A stretch of 64,000 nucleotides of DNA, from NCBI GenBank assembly GCA_009739215.1, contig VSJF01000005.1:1612001-1676000 (forward strand). Reading direction: 5' to 3'. This document shows, one piece after another, positions 23,138 to 35,647 of this stretch (its first letter is position 1; the number at the start of each line of letters is the position of its first letter). The position numbers and the translations under genes were made by a program. The notes below the pieces were generated by a model. It worked only from the letters and a program-made list of their open reading frames with translations. It made no database searches and was not told the origin of the DNA. This DNA is from Floccularia luteovirens. Its lineage: Eukaryota; Basidiomycota; Agaricomycetes; Agaricales; Squamanitaceae.

Positions 23138-24167
23138 TCAAGCTTTCAAGACTTCAGAGGGTGACAACTCCTCGTAAGGGCAGGTTGCTGACACGTTTTC
23201 ATCCAAAAGGAAGTATTGTTGGAGCTCACGGGAATCTGGGTCACCGTAGTTCTTGAGGTCGGGGCTGACGGGGATGGGATCATATTTGGCCAACAATGCG
23301 CGGACCTTGCCTAGAGCAGCAGCACGCTTGGCATCAGAGCTGAACAAGATGTCAAAGATCCATTTGGGTTGGAAGACGATGGTGAGACCCTTGGCATAGC
23401 GGGTGCGGCGTTGTTGGTGGGCGGGAGTTTGGATGACTGTGAAGAAGGGCTCGCCAGCGAATGAGAAGCACCAGTTGGCAGTATCGATTTTCTTGGGAAT
23501 GTCTGTTGGCCATGGCTTCTCATCAATCTTGGCGAGACCGTCAAGGAGTTTCCAGAAGGACAAATTGTATTCTTCCATAGAGCGAGGGTTTTCATTTTGC
23601 TTGGCGAGAAGGACGAGGGAAGTGTTTGGACCAAAGGAGTGGGCTTTAGGTAGATAATCAGCGAGACCTTGACCAAGCGAGCGAATGTGACGTGGGTTAG
23701 AGAGGTCATCGTTGTCGATGAAGACGTAGACCTGTTCATTGCCTTTGAATCCTTTGGTAGCGTAGATACAAGGGAAAATGAGCTCCTCGTCGGTGAGAAC
23801 CCTGACGTAGTCGTCATATGCGGCTCGTTGCCATGTTCCTTCTGGGAACATTTCTACCACTTGAGCTCTGTTAGACGTTTCCACCGATCAGAATTGGTTT
23901 GAAAGACTATGCTTTGTCAAATCGTACCTGGTCAATGGCTTGGTTTTCTCTCCGGTCATGTTAATTTTGCTGGTAACGGCATACTGAAGCAGATGTTATT
24001 GAGTTATGTTTGACGAATTTTTGAAAAACGAGACATGTCACCTTCATATCAGGTCCCTTGGTTTCAAAGAACTTTAAGATGCTTGGGAAGTGTTTGATTG
24101 CTGCATTTGTCAACATGTACAAAATAGCACCTCCGAAGAAAATAGTGGAGAGACTGATGGTACTCAT
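23138..24167 (-). CDS. YqcI/YcgG family protein with N-terminal membrane anchor
   Basis: Exons are 24042-24167, 23928-23983 and 23138-23867, giving 303 residues with a closed frame. Residues 1-22 (STIFFGGAILYMLTNAA) form one hydrophobic segment, probably an anchor or signal anchor. The rest matches the YqcI/YcgG family. Its marks are FPCIYATKGFKGNEQVYVF, EKPWPTDIPKKIDTANWCFS, FAGEPFFTVIQTPAHQQRRT and KGLTIVFQPKWIFDILF. The biochemical role of the family is unknown; related proteins are found in bacteria and fungi. The gene is flanked by long gene-poor stretches. Confidence 0.82.
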
Positions 24168-24257
24168 GTTAGCTTGAGGGATGTTTTCCGAACAGAAGAC
24201 AACTGGATGAGGAGTTGAAAGCTGGATGATGAGAAGGAGTAGTCGACCTCATCCCCT

Positions 24258-24265
24258 TTATATAC
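24258..24265 (-). promoter_or_regulatory. TATA box of the YqcI/YcgG gene
   Basis: TATATAAA on the minus strand, about 90 bases upstream of the ATG at 24167. Confidence 0.5.
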
Positions 24266-25636
24266 AGGTTTTGCAGTGTTCGTGATAGACACAAAAGAGA
24301 GATGTATCCACTTCCCCACCTTACTGGTACACCCAAGTGTCGTCTGAAGCGTAACAGATCATGTAATGTGATCGCATTAGTAGAGCCGGCGCATCCACAT
24401 GTGAACTAAATTTGCTTCTTGTTAGCGGCCAACCTGAGCAGTTGGAGGAACACCGGATATGGGGATGGAATGCTCATGTTCTAGCACGCAGTGTTTGTAA
24501 TACCAAGTGAATTAGCGGGTTTACAGTGGACTGCAACGGGTCCAGCCAAGGCAGGTCAGAGTTGAAGAAGACATAAGTCAGCTGACCGTTATTGATTAAA
24601 ACTTAAGCTTAATGATACTCAACATTCAATTAGAGAGTATCGATATCCACTTGCTGCATTCAAGATAACAGTGTATTGTGTCGGGGTCAGGTTTGATAAA
24701 ATTTTCGACTCGAAGTTTGTTGTGTTGTTAACCAAACCCTGAATTAAGAGACCGATGTTAGGGTACTATGCTTCCTGAGTCTAATCAAAGTAAGCAAGCA
24801 GTAAATTTAGGAAGCAACCTGTTCTGCCATACCAGTCCCCGAAGAACCAGGGACGTTGCTTAAATCATTCTGCTGCTGCAGAATGATTTACAGCTTTTTA
24901 CGTGATATGTAGATAATAATACCACTCGGACCATGCATTGACGAAGGCACCTGAATGTCAACCTGGCTGATTTTCGGATTCGATTCGGTAATGCTAATTG
25001 GACACCAACCATCGCGGTAGTTGTTGACCGATTGCCCCCTTTGAGTTACCTTGGGTTAACGAACTCTGGTCTACATAGCCATCGAGAAGCGACGAAGATC
25101 ACCACACTATCAGCCCCATCACGGTGTTTAGTTTTGAGTTCTAGAACGTAAGGATGGTCGTAAGTCTGGTAATCTTCTTTCAGCAGCCTATTATTCTCGA
25201 GACAGAATTCATTAAGGCATTAGCATCCACCAGGGGAGACAATTTCCGGGACCGCAAGCTAATAACTATGATGAACCTGAAGTCTTGTGATTGATTTTTC
25301 TTATGAGGCTTAAACACATGCCTCAATAAACTGGTGCCATCATGCGATGTGGGGGCTTGAACCATGTCTCCCGTTTGGAATGGAACCTTGGAGCGCCATT
25401 CTTCTTGCTCATTGCACAATGTTGTATGTTATGCAAGGAGAGGTAGATACTCCTCAAGTTCATCAGTTCTGTGGGTAATATGTTAGTTAATCAGAGCGCG
25501 TGTATGTTCAAAAACAAAAGCCTAAAATCGGTTCCACCATAAAATGACTCAAATGACACGTGCCCAACCCTGAACTGATTTTGGATGGATAAAAATGTGG
25601 CACAAAGGTTTAGGCCATAGCTAGACTGAAACTATC
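24266..25636. other. Intergenic, gene-poor
   Basis: No gene recognised in about 1.4 kb. It holds the perfect inverted repeat at 24861-24890. Confidence 0.4.
24861..24890. repeat. Perfect inverted repeat, 13-bp arms
   Basis: TAAATCATTCTGC, then a TGCT spacer, then GCAGAATGATTTA. The arms match perfectly over 13 bp. It could be a dyad binding site, a hairpin or a transposon-end remnant. No open frame surrounds it. Confidence 0.75.
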
Positions 25637-27535
25637 ATGAAGTATTTCTCCACTCGAGGAGATCCTCAAAGGCTTTCATTTGAAGAGGTCAATGATCTTC
25701 ATAACGAACATCACGTTCAATCCTGAATACTCTGTTTCTGATAGACTGTGCTTACCGGACTAGCTCCTGATGGCGGTTTATACGTCCCTGAGAGCATCCC
25801 ATCACTTCCCCTAAATTGGAGAAAAGACTGGAAAGATTATACTTTCGTTGAACTTTCTACAGCTATCTTGACTCTTTACATATCACCTGACGAAATATCT
25901 AAAGAGGAGCTCCACTCTCTCGTCGAGAAATCGTATAGTACTTTCAGACACCCAGATGTCACACCTCTGAAAAAGCTCGAGCAAGAAAAAACATTTATTT
26001 TGGAGCTTTTCCATGGGCCAACATTTGCATTTAAAGACGTTGCGTTACAATTGCTTGGAAACCTATTCGAATTCTTTTTAAAACGGCGGAATGATAGGAA
26101 AGGCGCAGCAGAACCACAAGAGCGGTTGACTGTTGTTGGCGCTACGAGTGGTGATACCGGAAGGTTCAATTCGCCTATTCATCTGACTCGACGTGGATGT
26201 ATTGATGTAGCCTTTCTACAGTGCCGCTATATACGGGCTTCGTAACAAGGCTAATGTATCTATCTTCATTCTCCATCCAAAAGGACGTGTGTCTCCCATA
26301 CAAGAAGCACAAATGACTACAGTTACCGACGCGAACGTTCACAACATCGCGGTTAAGGGGACCTTTGATGATTGCCAGGTACCATTCCTTCGAGTTCACC
26401 CTGGAACTTACACTTCTAATCACTTTTCTGACAGGATGTTGTTAAGACGCTTTTTGCTGACAAAGAGTTCAATGCGAAGCACAAGCTAGGCGCAGTGAAT
26501 TCCATCAACTGGGCACGAATTCTGGCCCAGACCGTATACTATTTCCTCTCCTACTTCCACATTCAGTCCCACCTTCCACAAGGCACAAGCATCGATGACA
26601 TAGAAATTCAATATGTAGTACCAACAGGAAACTTTGGTGATATCCTTGCTGGATATTACGCCAAAAAGATGGGTTTACCATTGGGGAAACTTGTCGTTGC
26701 TACGAATGAAAACGATATCCTTGCTCGCTTCTGGAAAACAGGACGATATGAAAAGTTTGACCCTTCCATTTCGCAGACAACAGGCCCGACGAGCCTTGCC
26801 AACGGATCCTCAGATGGAAGACAGGGAACAGACTCCAGTGGGGTGAAAGAAACGTTCAGTCCCGCTATGGATATCCTTGTCTCGAGTAATTTCGAGAGGC
26901 TTCTGTGGTATTTGGCATACGAAAACTCTACAAAACCTGCCCCAGAAAGGGTGGCTGATGCATGCCAGACCATAGATGGATGGATGGTAAATATGAAAGC
27001 TGATGGTCGCGTAGAAGTGCCTATCAATGTGCTGACTTCTGCAAGAAAGGATTTCGTAGCTGAAAGGATTTCTGATCCAACGGTGTGTCCTTCCTTCCCT
27101 TTAGACATTGTAAGTCTTAATGCGTTTGAAGACGTTGGAAACAATTCGGTTCTATTTCGATGCTCATCCGTCTTATACCGCCGACCCACATACCGCAGTC
27201 GGGTTAGCAGCTGCCCGCATACTTGCTGTTAATAAGTAAGTTTCCTACCTTTGATATTGAATGCACTACTCATAGCCTATAGCCCCTCCTATGTCCGACA
27301 GATCGTCCTTTCTACAGCACATCCTGCTAAGTTTTCTGAAGCTGTCTCACTCGCACTCCAAAATTCACCGGCCTTCAACTTTGAGCGTGATATACTTCCT
27401 GTAGAATTCCGCGGACTACTGGAAAAAGATAAAAGAGTCATTGAAGCAGACAGCCCTAGCACAGAGTTGGTGAAATCGATTATCGAGAAGTATGTACAGG
27501 GAAGTGAGCAAGTTACCACAAATGCGAGCATCTAA
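25637..27535 (+). CDS. THR4: Threonine synthase
   Basis: Six exons give 543 residues: 25637-25687, 25745-26163, 26222-26378, 26435-27082, 27132-27235 and 27283-27535. The PLP enzyme converts O-phosphohomoserine to threonine, the last step of threonine synthesis. Seen in order are MKYFSTRGDPQRLSFEETVL, GLAPDGGLYVPESIP, and the PLP-lysine block FHGPTFAFKDVALQLLGNLF. They are followed by VVGATSGDTGSAAIYGLRNK, FILHPKGRVSPIQEAQMTTV, AVNSINWARILAQTVYYF, VPTGNFGDILAGYYAKKMGL and LVVATNENDILARFWKTGRY, and near the end DPHTAVGLAAAR and LSTAHPAKF. Length fits the fungal type of about 515-540. Every key block is intact. The ATG at 25637 is the only start that gives the family N-terminus. Confidence 0.93.
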
Positions 27536-28222
27536 TTGTAAGCCTTGGTTTGTGGTCAAATCGTAGAAACAAGGACACCAGTTGTACAAGTGGTTTGTTG
27601 TAGTTCGTTAACTTTAGAATACTGATTTAGAACGGCGGTAGTGAATATCACCCTGACACAAATTACATATCATTTGTACAAAATTCGTCCCTAGTGTGAA
27701 GTATTTTAGATTTCATGTGAGTGAACGTCACCACCACGCACAACCCCTCTGGTAAGTCTGTGGGTCCAGATACAAATGGAGTATTTAATGAACTCGTTGC
27801 TACTACGTTACCAAAAAGATATAAAGTATAGTACACGAATAGTTGTTACAAACAACTACAGTCCTCGCGGAATCGAAGAACACGTTGACACGCACAGAAT
27901 AACATTTAAAGATCGCTACAAGTTACGCAGGGTGGCGAAATATGAGCGCGAGCATGTGGTCTATAATTACTAATCCGTCGGTACAAAAGTAATGAAAGAG
28001 CGCCCTGTCGAGGGGTCATTTATTTCCATTATCATGATAAATGGGCTTGAGGATGAACACTTTCTCTGCACTGAGGCAAGGCTGCGGATTTACGGCACTC
28101 TGGATGGTTCAGTACTTCCGTGTTTCAAAGCTTCTGCTAATGCGTCGTATATCGTGCCGTTATCTTCATGTTCAGATATTATCGACGGCATGACCTGATT
28201 TATGTGATAATGAATAATCCAA
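27536..28222. other. Intergenic
   Basis: No gene recognised. Short open frames at 27776-27973 and 27992-28198 lack any family signal. Confidence 0.4.
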
Positions 28223-29619
28223 TTAGAAATTAGAATCGGTAGGACAAGGAAAAGGCAATGCAACTTGATTGGTAGCCGGGTTGTTTAGCCATCGAAAGAT
28301 ACCGGAACAATCACTTCGTAGGATGGCCCACGTGGAGATCAGCAAACTTAAGCAAGATTCAAATGCTAGAATTTCATCTGAGACGAGGGATGAGAGCGCA
28401 TTCTTGGAAACGGTGACGGCATCTATTTGATAGTTCTCGATTTCATTTGCATATAGGGTATGTGCCACCTCATTTCTTTTATCTATAGAAGACGGGTGTA
28501 AGTTATTTTGACTGATTCTCAATAGAGATGATTACCATCTAAGATTCTGTATCTCTCTTGGATCGTGGAAAGATCTTGTTGCAATATCTTGAGTTCGGGG
28601 TTGTCAAAGTAAGCAAATGAGATTGTGCACAAGTTAGTGGGGCTTACTATCCGTTGTTGCTGAAGCTTTGAGCGGCTAGGCCTTCGACCATATGACCCCA
28701 CTACACGGATGATTACATACAATAAGTAATTTATATCAGGATTTTCCAACTTCCCATTCTTCCGGGATTAATTAACGTGCTGATAAATTCAATAAGAGCC
28801 TACGTCAACTTACAAGCATGCACGTCCTGAAATAGACTTGAGAAATCTATGAGGTTTGTTCAAAAAATACATTACTCACTCGTGGACCTGATCTGCAAGA
28901 TCTGTCAAATAGTGTGAAATTTCCCCTGATTTTCTCGGGACTGTTTTTGTGCGCGGACCCATATGTTTCTCGAACTCAGCGTAAAAGGTGGTCAAGGCGG
29001 TATTGAACTCTATGGTACGTTCCATGAGGGGTCTAGTCAATGATGCGTGGTCATCAGATATCTTAAGAAAAAAATAAATCACAGGGTTCTAGAGCCAAAA
29101 ATAAATGTCTTACACTCATGTACGTTTGTAAGACTTGCAGCTTTTCTTGATGGGACCGAATAGATAACCCTTGAGACTTGCGAGCTATCATTGGCAAAAC
29201 GACGGTGCAAAATACTTTGGATGTTAGATATTAGAAGTGGAGAACTCAATAAGTCCGAATGACTCACTATGCAGTCGTCCAGCTAGAAGTCCTGCATTGG
29301 TGTGAAGTTGCCATGCAAGTTTTGTGTATTCCTGCTCACCAAGGACCATTAACTGGCATTCAACACAAAATAAGTGTAATATAGGGACACCCACTGATCG
29401 CAAGCTTTCCCATTTTGGTGCAAAAGATGGTGCTACTCGTTGAAGGTCAATTGTGTGAAATTGTTTCGCTAGGTAGTTGAACCTTTCTTTCAAGGTTTCA
29501 ACAGAACTGAAGAGGGCTGCACAAGCGCTATTAATGTCATCTTGTACTTCTTTCTGTCTGAGTAGCTTGACCGCATCGGAGTGTGATAGCATCGATTTCT
29601 TCTTATGTTGCGATGTCAT
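28223..29619 (-). CDS. Hypothetical helical protein, unrecognised
   Basis: A multi-exon gene that I cannot assign. The start at 29619 reads MTSQHKKKSMLSHSDAVKLL and continues with amphipathic helices (NSACAALFSSVETLKERFNY). Joining exons across introns of about 55 nt continues the frame. Later pieces are VLPMIARKSQGLSIRSHQEK, then DDHASLTRPLMERTIEFNTA and ISHYLTDLADQVHE. Further exons appear at about 28519-28749 (IVSPTNLCTISFAYFDNPEL; LQQDLSTIQERYRILDGN). The last exon holds LSSLVSDEILAFESCLSLLI and STWAILRSDCSGIFRWLNN and stops at about 28223. No signal peptide or clear membrane segment. The exon joins in the middle are approximate. Confidence 0.55.
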
Positions 29620-30526
29620 GCTCGATTTCGCGAACGGGGGGAGAGCACCTTGCTAAGGCTAAAAATTCACTGGCTACTTATACCCGCCCAAGGATCAGCT
29701 TTCTTCAAAGATGAAATATGAGGTAGCGCAAATCCCGGCACTGCTATCGCGATCTTTCCGCGGTTTAGCGGTTGGTCCAACAAGGGCTGTGGAGTGTCCC
29801 TATTGATATGACAGGCACTTCCGAGCAGGTATCCTGGTCCAGTAGTACATCAAGGTTCCATGAGACCTGAATTGCTTGTGAGATATGTATATTTGGCTGG
29901 GGATGGTGAGATTATGGCCACAATTCCGCTTTTGTATGTTATATAAATTGCATTTGGAAAGTTGAGGCCGCAGCGCAAACACCGGCAGATACACGGCAGA
30001 AGTTAAGCTTTACAGCGAGCATGCAAGTGGGCCTTGCAAATTTTTTTATGAGTGGTAGAATTTTTGTCGGTAAACAAGGTATTCTTGAAGCCCAAAATTT
30101 ATCGGAGTAGTTGAGGCGCCCGTGAAAATTGCATGGGAGTAAGCATTCTACGCATCATACGTACGCAATGGCATCCATTCATGGCGCCCGCTCAATTAAA
30201 CATGGCGCATGCAATATCCATTCCACATGTATCAAATCGCGGACTCAAGAACTTACCGACAACACCGTACATGTCAGGATGGTCATTCGCTCCCACGTGA
30301 TGAATACAGCAGGATCCTGCAACTACAGTTGGGCGATGACTTGTTGTATACCTGTGGTTCACAGATGATGAAGACTCCAACGAAGCTGCAACCTGCAAGA
30401 TAAAGTAAAAAGCGTAGTGCTGAGATATTTAAATGTAGGGCTTGGGCAGAAATTACTAAAAGTAGTAATTGAGGTGGCACATGTATTATTGTTGAACGCG
30501 ACGCGACTGGTCACACTACGACTCTC
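29620..30526. other. Intergenic, divergent promoter region
   Basis: Lies between the divergent hypothetical gene and SCC3 and should contain both promoters. No gene recognised. Confidence 0.4.
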
Positions 30527-33500
30527 ATGTCGACCACTCCCGACAACACTCCTGCTCCCCGTCGCTCTCAGAGGGAAAAGAAACTCACAAAACAGTTTAT
30601 ATCTAGTAGGTTCTAACTTTCTTCTATCATTTATTCTCTAACATCTACCATCACAGCTTCAAATAGTGCAACTTCCCGGAAACGCAAACGACCAGATACT
30701 GACTCAGAAAACGATTTGCCACCCCTTACCGAGTCAGACGATGGAGAAGCACCCGCAGATGATGAAGATGGAGATGAAGAAGAGGAAGAGGAAGAATATC
30801 GTGCCCCTAAGCCCAAGACTAACATTGCCGAGAAGAAGGGTGCCACAAAATCAGTTCCGAAGACAAAATCGTCGTCGGTCAAAAAAGCGAGAATTGCGAA
30901 AGCACAAGGTCCCAAACAACCTAAACTCACCACCCGACGTCCTAGAAAGCCTAAACAAGGTGATAACGCGTATGACGCGGCTCAAGTCGCGAGAGACACG
31001 AAAATATTGTTGGACAATCCGCTCTTCAGTATGGCCTCTGTCTCATAACCTTGGTGGAAACCTTATCATACCTCAAAACAGATGCTTTTATAAACCCTAC
31101 TGTTGCACTGCAATCTGCTGCAGAGGATTTTCTGGAATCACTTGATCAAACGCCTGGAGCTGCTCAAGCGGAGTTAATCAATATGGTTCTTCGTTCATGC
31201 GGCTGCAATGATTCTGTGAATGCTGATGAAGCAGTTGACTATGATGGAGTTGTAGACGCGCTGGATAACTTCACAGAGAACCTCAAACAGGTGCGCAAAA
31301 ATAAGTCCCTTTTCGACAGTGCAGATTTAATATCTGGTTATGCAGGAAAATTCTCCAGTTTATCCACTAACATCAAAGTTGCCCATGTTCAAGAAGCTTC
31401 GCAAAGTGTTGTCCGAGTTCATAGAACGCCTTATCGTATCTTCGGCAGACCTTGGACTATTGTACTCCTCCGACCTCATGGCGACTCTTCAGACATGGGT
31501 TATTGCAATGTCTTCTTCACAGATAAGAAGCTTCCGGCATACAGCGACTGTTATTGCTCTGGAGGTTGAATCTGCATTATGCGGCGTTGCGGCTGCTGTT
31601 GAGAAGGACGCTGAAGTTGTAGGACGACAACGAGAAGGTGAAAAGAAACGTAAGGGCACAAATAAGGGTGGAAATGCTCGATTAAGAGAGTTAGAAAGCA
31701 AAGCCAAGGAAATTAGGGAACGTAGGACAAAGCTTGCCGAGTTTCTCAAGGAGTTCGTTGATGGGTGAGTATTTTTTCTGTACTTTTGACGACATTTGCT
31801 TATGCCATGTAGCGTCTTTGTACATCGCTATCGCGACCTTGATGCGAATATTCGTGCTGAATGTGTACGCGCTCTTGGCGTTTGGTTCCGAAAATATCCT
31901 GGCCATTTTTTAGATCCTTCATACCTTCGTTATGTGGGCTGGGTTTTATCTGACTCAGACACCCATGTCCGTCTGGAGGCGGTGAAAGCTCTCTCTGGGG
32001 TTTATGACCAATCCGACTACATCGGCTCTCTCAGCCATTTCACGGAACGCTTCAAACCAAGATTGTTGGAAATGGCTAGAGGAGATACCGAACTTTCTGT
32101 TCGCGTTGCAGTAATTCAAGTGCTTAGTGCCATCGATAGCCATTCGTTACTTGAAGACGATGAAAAGGAGAAACTTTGTCTGCTCGCTTTCGATGAAGAA
32201 ATCAGAGTGCGAAGGACTGTGAGCCAGTTTGTGAGAGGAGTGTGGGAAGAGTCTGTAGAAGAACGACTAGCAGGCAGGAAGTCCCTTTCTTCGAAGGATA
32301 AGGACAGGGTCGGAATCAAAGTTTTTGCTATGCTCCTCGTTAAGTGGGGCGCTCTGCTGGATAACCTTGTGGGTGACGCGGATAATTCAGACAATGGCGA
32401 CAACACAAACGAAGCTGGCGAAACTTCTTCCAGACCACCAACACGCAGGAAGGAAATGATGACCATCATTGAATTTAAGCAAGGTGGCCGCAACGCTTCA
32501 GTCGTCGAAGCTCTGTGGGATGAGCTGGAACCTGTTAAGGATTGGGAAGGCCTTTTGGAAATTCTGTCTCTAGATCACTCGGCTTCTGGGAGCAATGGAG
32601 AGAGTTCTTCTCCACGAGCAAGAGCAAACGGTAAAGACGTTGGCCGGACCAATGTTGATGAGATATGGAGACTCGATGAAGTCGAAGAAACAATTTTATT
32701 AGAGATTCTTAGTGCAGCACTGCGACGCGCGAAGATCGAAGCGGTGGGTGGTAAAAAAGTACGTCTGTGGGTGTAGGTGTTTGTTCAAATTGCTGATATT
32801 TTGAAATTGTAGGGAGAGGAAGAGAATATTTCTAACGATATTACACGTGCACTAATCAAAGACCTTCCACGACTTTTCAAGAAGTACCAAACTGACCAGA
32901 ATCGTATTGCTATTGTGTTACTGATCCCGACCTTGATGAATTTGGACCTGTATCTAGAAATGAGAATGATTACGGTATGTGTGGCGTTTGATTCTGTGTA
33001 TATATGCTGAAACTATAAGTAACAGAGTTATGCTAGTTTATGGGACGATGTTATCAAACAATTCCTATCAAGTTCTTCCCCAAGTGTCCTGGCTCATGCA
33101 ATTGCTGCTATACAACATCTCATGGATGCAACCAGCCTCTCAAATACTAACAGCACTAAAATTCTGGAGTTAGAAGATGAACTCTCCTCGTCACTACGTG
33201 ATGCGATTGCAGGGAGAGAAGAAATCGAGGTGGCGTCATTCTTGGAAGACGAAGTCCTTGCGTTGAGCGCATTGTGCTCTCGACTGGCAATTCTTACTGG
33301 TGTAAGGAATATGATCAACTGGATGGAGGAGGATGAAGGTGGCAAACAAAGTAGTGCATGGGATATCATTAGTGCTTTGGTTGAAAGAGGGAGGTTGGGA
33401 TACAAGGAAGAGGAGCTTGTAAGTATTTCTTGTTGAGTTGTTCAATCATTTTCCTGATCATATCAGATGGTCGAGCAAGCCCTTCATGTGCTTACTCTCC

Positions 33501-35413
33501 ATATCCTGTGGAAATGCCGGGGACTGTCATCGGCCCAAGACTTGTCGCCTGAAGAACTCAAGTTCAAAGAAACCTTACGTGAACAGAGAGATTCTGTACT
33601 TGAAAAACTTGTAGAGTATGCTGTTGGTACCCAGTCAAACACTGTAAACGGAGTGAAGCGTGCGGTAAGAGGCAATCCATCGATTAATCTTTCAGCACGT
33701 TGAAAGAATTATGTTTTAGGCTTTCAAGCATCTACTTGATCTCCATGTTCTTTTTTCTGCAGCGCAAACTTTTGCGGCGGATGGATCAACTTTGCCTATT
33801 GCCTCTTTGTCATTAACAATGGTCGATGAAGTCCAATACCGATGCGCTGGGTTTATCCAAGCAGAAATCGAACGTTACGCAGAGGATCTATACGAGGAGC
33901 CTTCAGAAGACGATCACATGTCAGATAAGAGCAGTAGACACGAAGATAGTTCTGATGAAGAGGGTGCTGAAGCTAAACAACGCAAAGAAAGGAGAGTGAA
34001 ACGTCGTTTGAAAACAGGTTGGTCCGAACCATAATTTACTGTTATGGGACCATTGCTAAGATCTTGTAGTGCACCCGCTGTCGAGGGCAAGGTTAGAACA
34101 AGAATACTTGTTTATTGACCTAGTGTCTACTTTTTTACGGGCGATACGTTCTGGGGCTATCCATATCCAGCACGGCTCTGTCATTCTAGCTCATTATGGT
34201 CGTCTGGGGGTTGCTTTTGATGCATGCTCTAAGATCATCGTCGATGTGCTGCGAGTGGAGGGCATGATGAAGGACAATGCAGAAGTCGTTGTCACCGTTC
34301 TTACTGACTCTCTTCGCGAGGTATGTGTGATAATTTAATTAACTTGAACCGTATTGAATCTGTTTACAGGCATATACCTTGGTACTTGATGGTATTGTTG
34401 AAGATGAAACCAGCAGCTTAAAGTTATCGAAATTACTCTCGACTTGTTTCGTTATCCGAGGAAGTCAGCTGTCCATTATGAAACGCCTGGACGCACAACA
34501 CATTGTTCAAATTCACATCAACCTATTGACTTGGATTAGCAAACGTTTATCCACGTATATAAACAACAAGAATAAACGATCATTGAAAGGCGCAATCGTG
34601 TTCTTTAAAGTTCTCGCATTATTATTGGGGATGGTTCAGACTGCTGATGCACTGAAAATGTTAGTCAAGCATGTTCTGGTTTTTTCTTTTTTTGGTCAAA
34701 CTAATTTTTTTAAATTCTATAGAAAAGCTCATTTAGATCAAGTTCTTGCTCAAGCAAAAATAGAAGTTCCTCCAGCTTCGAAAACTTGGGATGCTCTTCG
34801 TGCATATGAGAAGAAGTTGACTGTGGCTATGACAAAGGAAGGAGGTTAGTACCTGATTATCACAAGAAACCTCTAGATATCTTACATTGGCATCACAACA
34901 GGAGGAAAAGGCCGTAAAGGTGATAAGTCTGCTGCCGGGGTCACGGACGAGGAAGAAAGCGAATTGGAGAGATTAGGCGAAGAACCTCCCCAAGCAAAAC
35001 CCCGACCACGACCTCGTCGTCCCACGCGCGCCAATCCTGCTCCCGAGAGAGAGTCGGAAGGACCAGAAGAAGAGCTCAGTGAACGAGATCCAGAACGAGA
35101 GCTAGAAGTAGCACCAACCACACCGAAAGCTCGGCCTCGACCGAAACCTGTTTTTAGTAAACCATCCCCAGAGCAACCAATAAACGAATCACCTATGAGA
35201 TCCCCGGAACCATCTGGGAATGCATCCGAACCGGGAAATGATGGCATTGAAGAGGACACAATGACTCCTAAAGTATCAAGAAAACGCACACGAGAGGATG
35301 ACGGATCAGAAAGCGAGGTAGCTGCTCATCAAGAAAGTGGCGACCCGATCCAAGATCCACAACTAACACCGCCATCAGATATGCAAGTGCGCAGGAAACG
35401 CGTCAGACATTGA
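30527..35413 (+). CDS. SCC3: Cohesin subunit SCC3 (STAG/SA family)
   Basis: Thirteen exons give 1416 residues with a closed frame: 30527-30605, 30657-31028, 31082-31290, 31346-31764, 31813-32758, 32813-32974, 33026-33418, 33467-33664, 33720-34017, 34070-34320, 34370-34659, 34723-34844 and 34902-35413. The acidic/basic N-terminal tail includes a run of Glu (about 30777-30795) and Lys/Arg-rich blocks that may contact DNA or direct nuclear import. The STAG region follows, with PLFNAFINPTVALQSAAEDF and FIERLIVSSADLGLLYSSDL. The conserved block FVHRYRDLDANIRAECVRAL with YPGHFLDPSYLRYVGWVLSD and VRLEAVKALSGVYD is a hallmark of the family, followed by HEAT-like helices. The C-terminus is disordered, rich in Pro, Arg and Glu, and ends VRRKRVRH. 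SCC3 binds the Scc1 kleisin and is needed for loading and keeping cohesin on chromosomes. Confidence 0.93.
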
Positions 35414-35647
35414 CCATCTTAAATTAGGGTGTCATCACATTCCTTACTTATTTTTAATGCTGCTTTGTGCTTTTGATGTGTGTCTAAACATTGTATCAAT
35501 CCCTGATGATAATATTATAGAAATAACGAAACCGTCACTAGTGAATATGGTATGTGTCTTTAAAGGTCGTAAGGTTGTAAGAAGGGAGCGTATTGCGTGA
35601 AGAGAGATGAACGAATGTTATGGATGTAAGATAAAATAAATGAGTGT

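Noticed and set aside
30631..30933. Minus-strand Ser-rich frame at the start of SCC3
   Set aside because: Mirror of the acidic Glu run of SCC3 exon 2.
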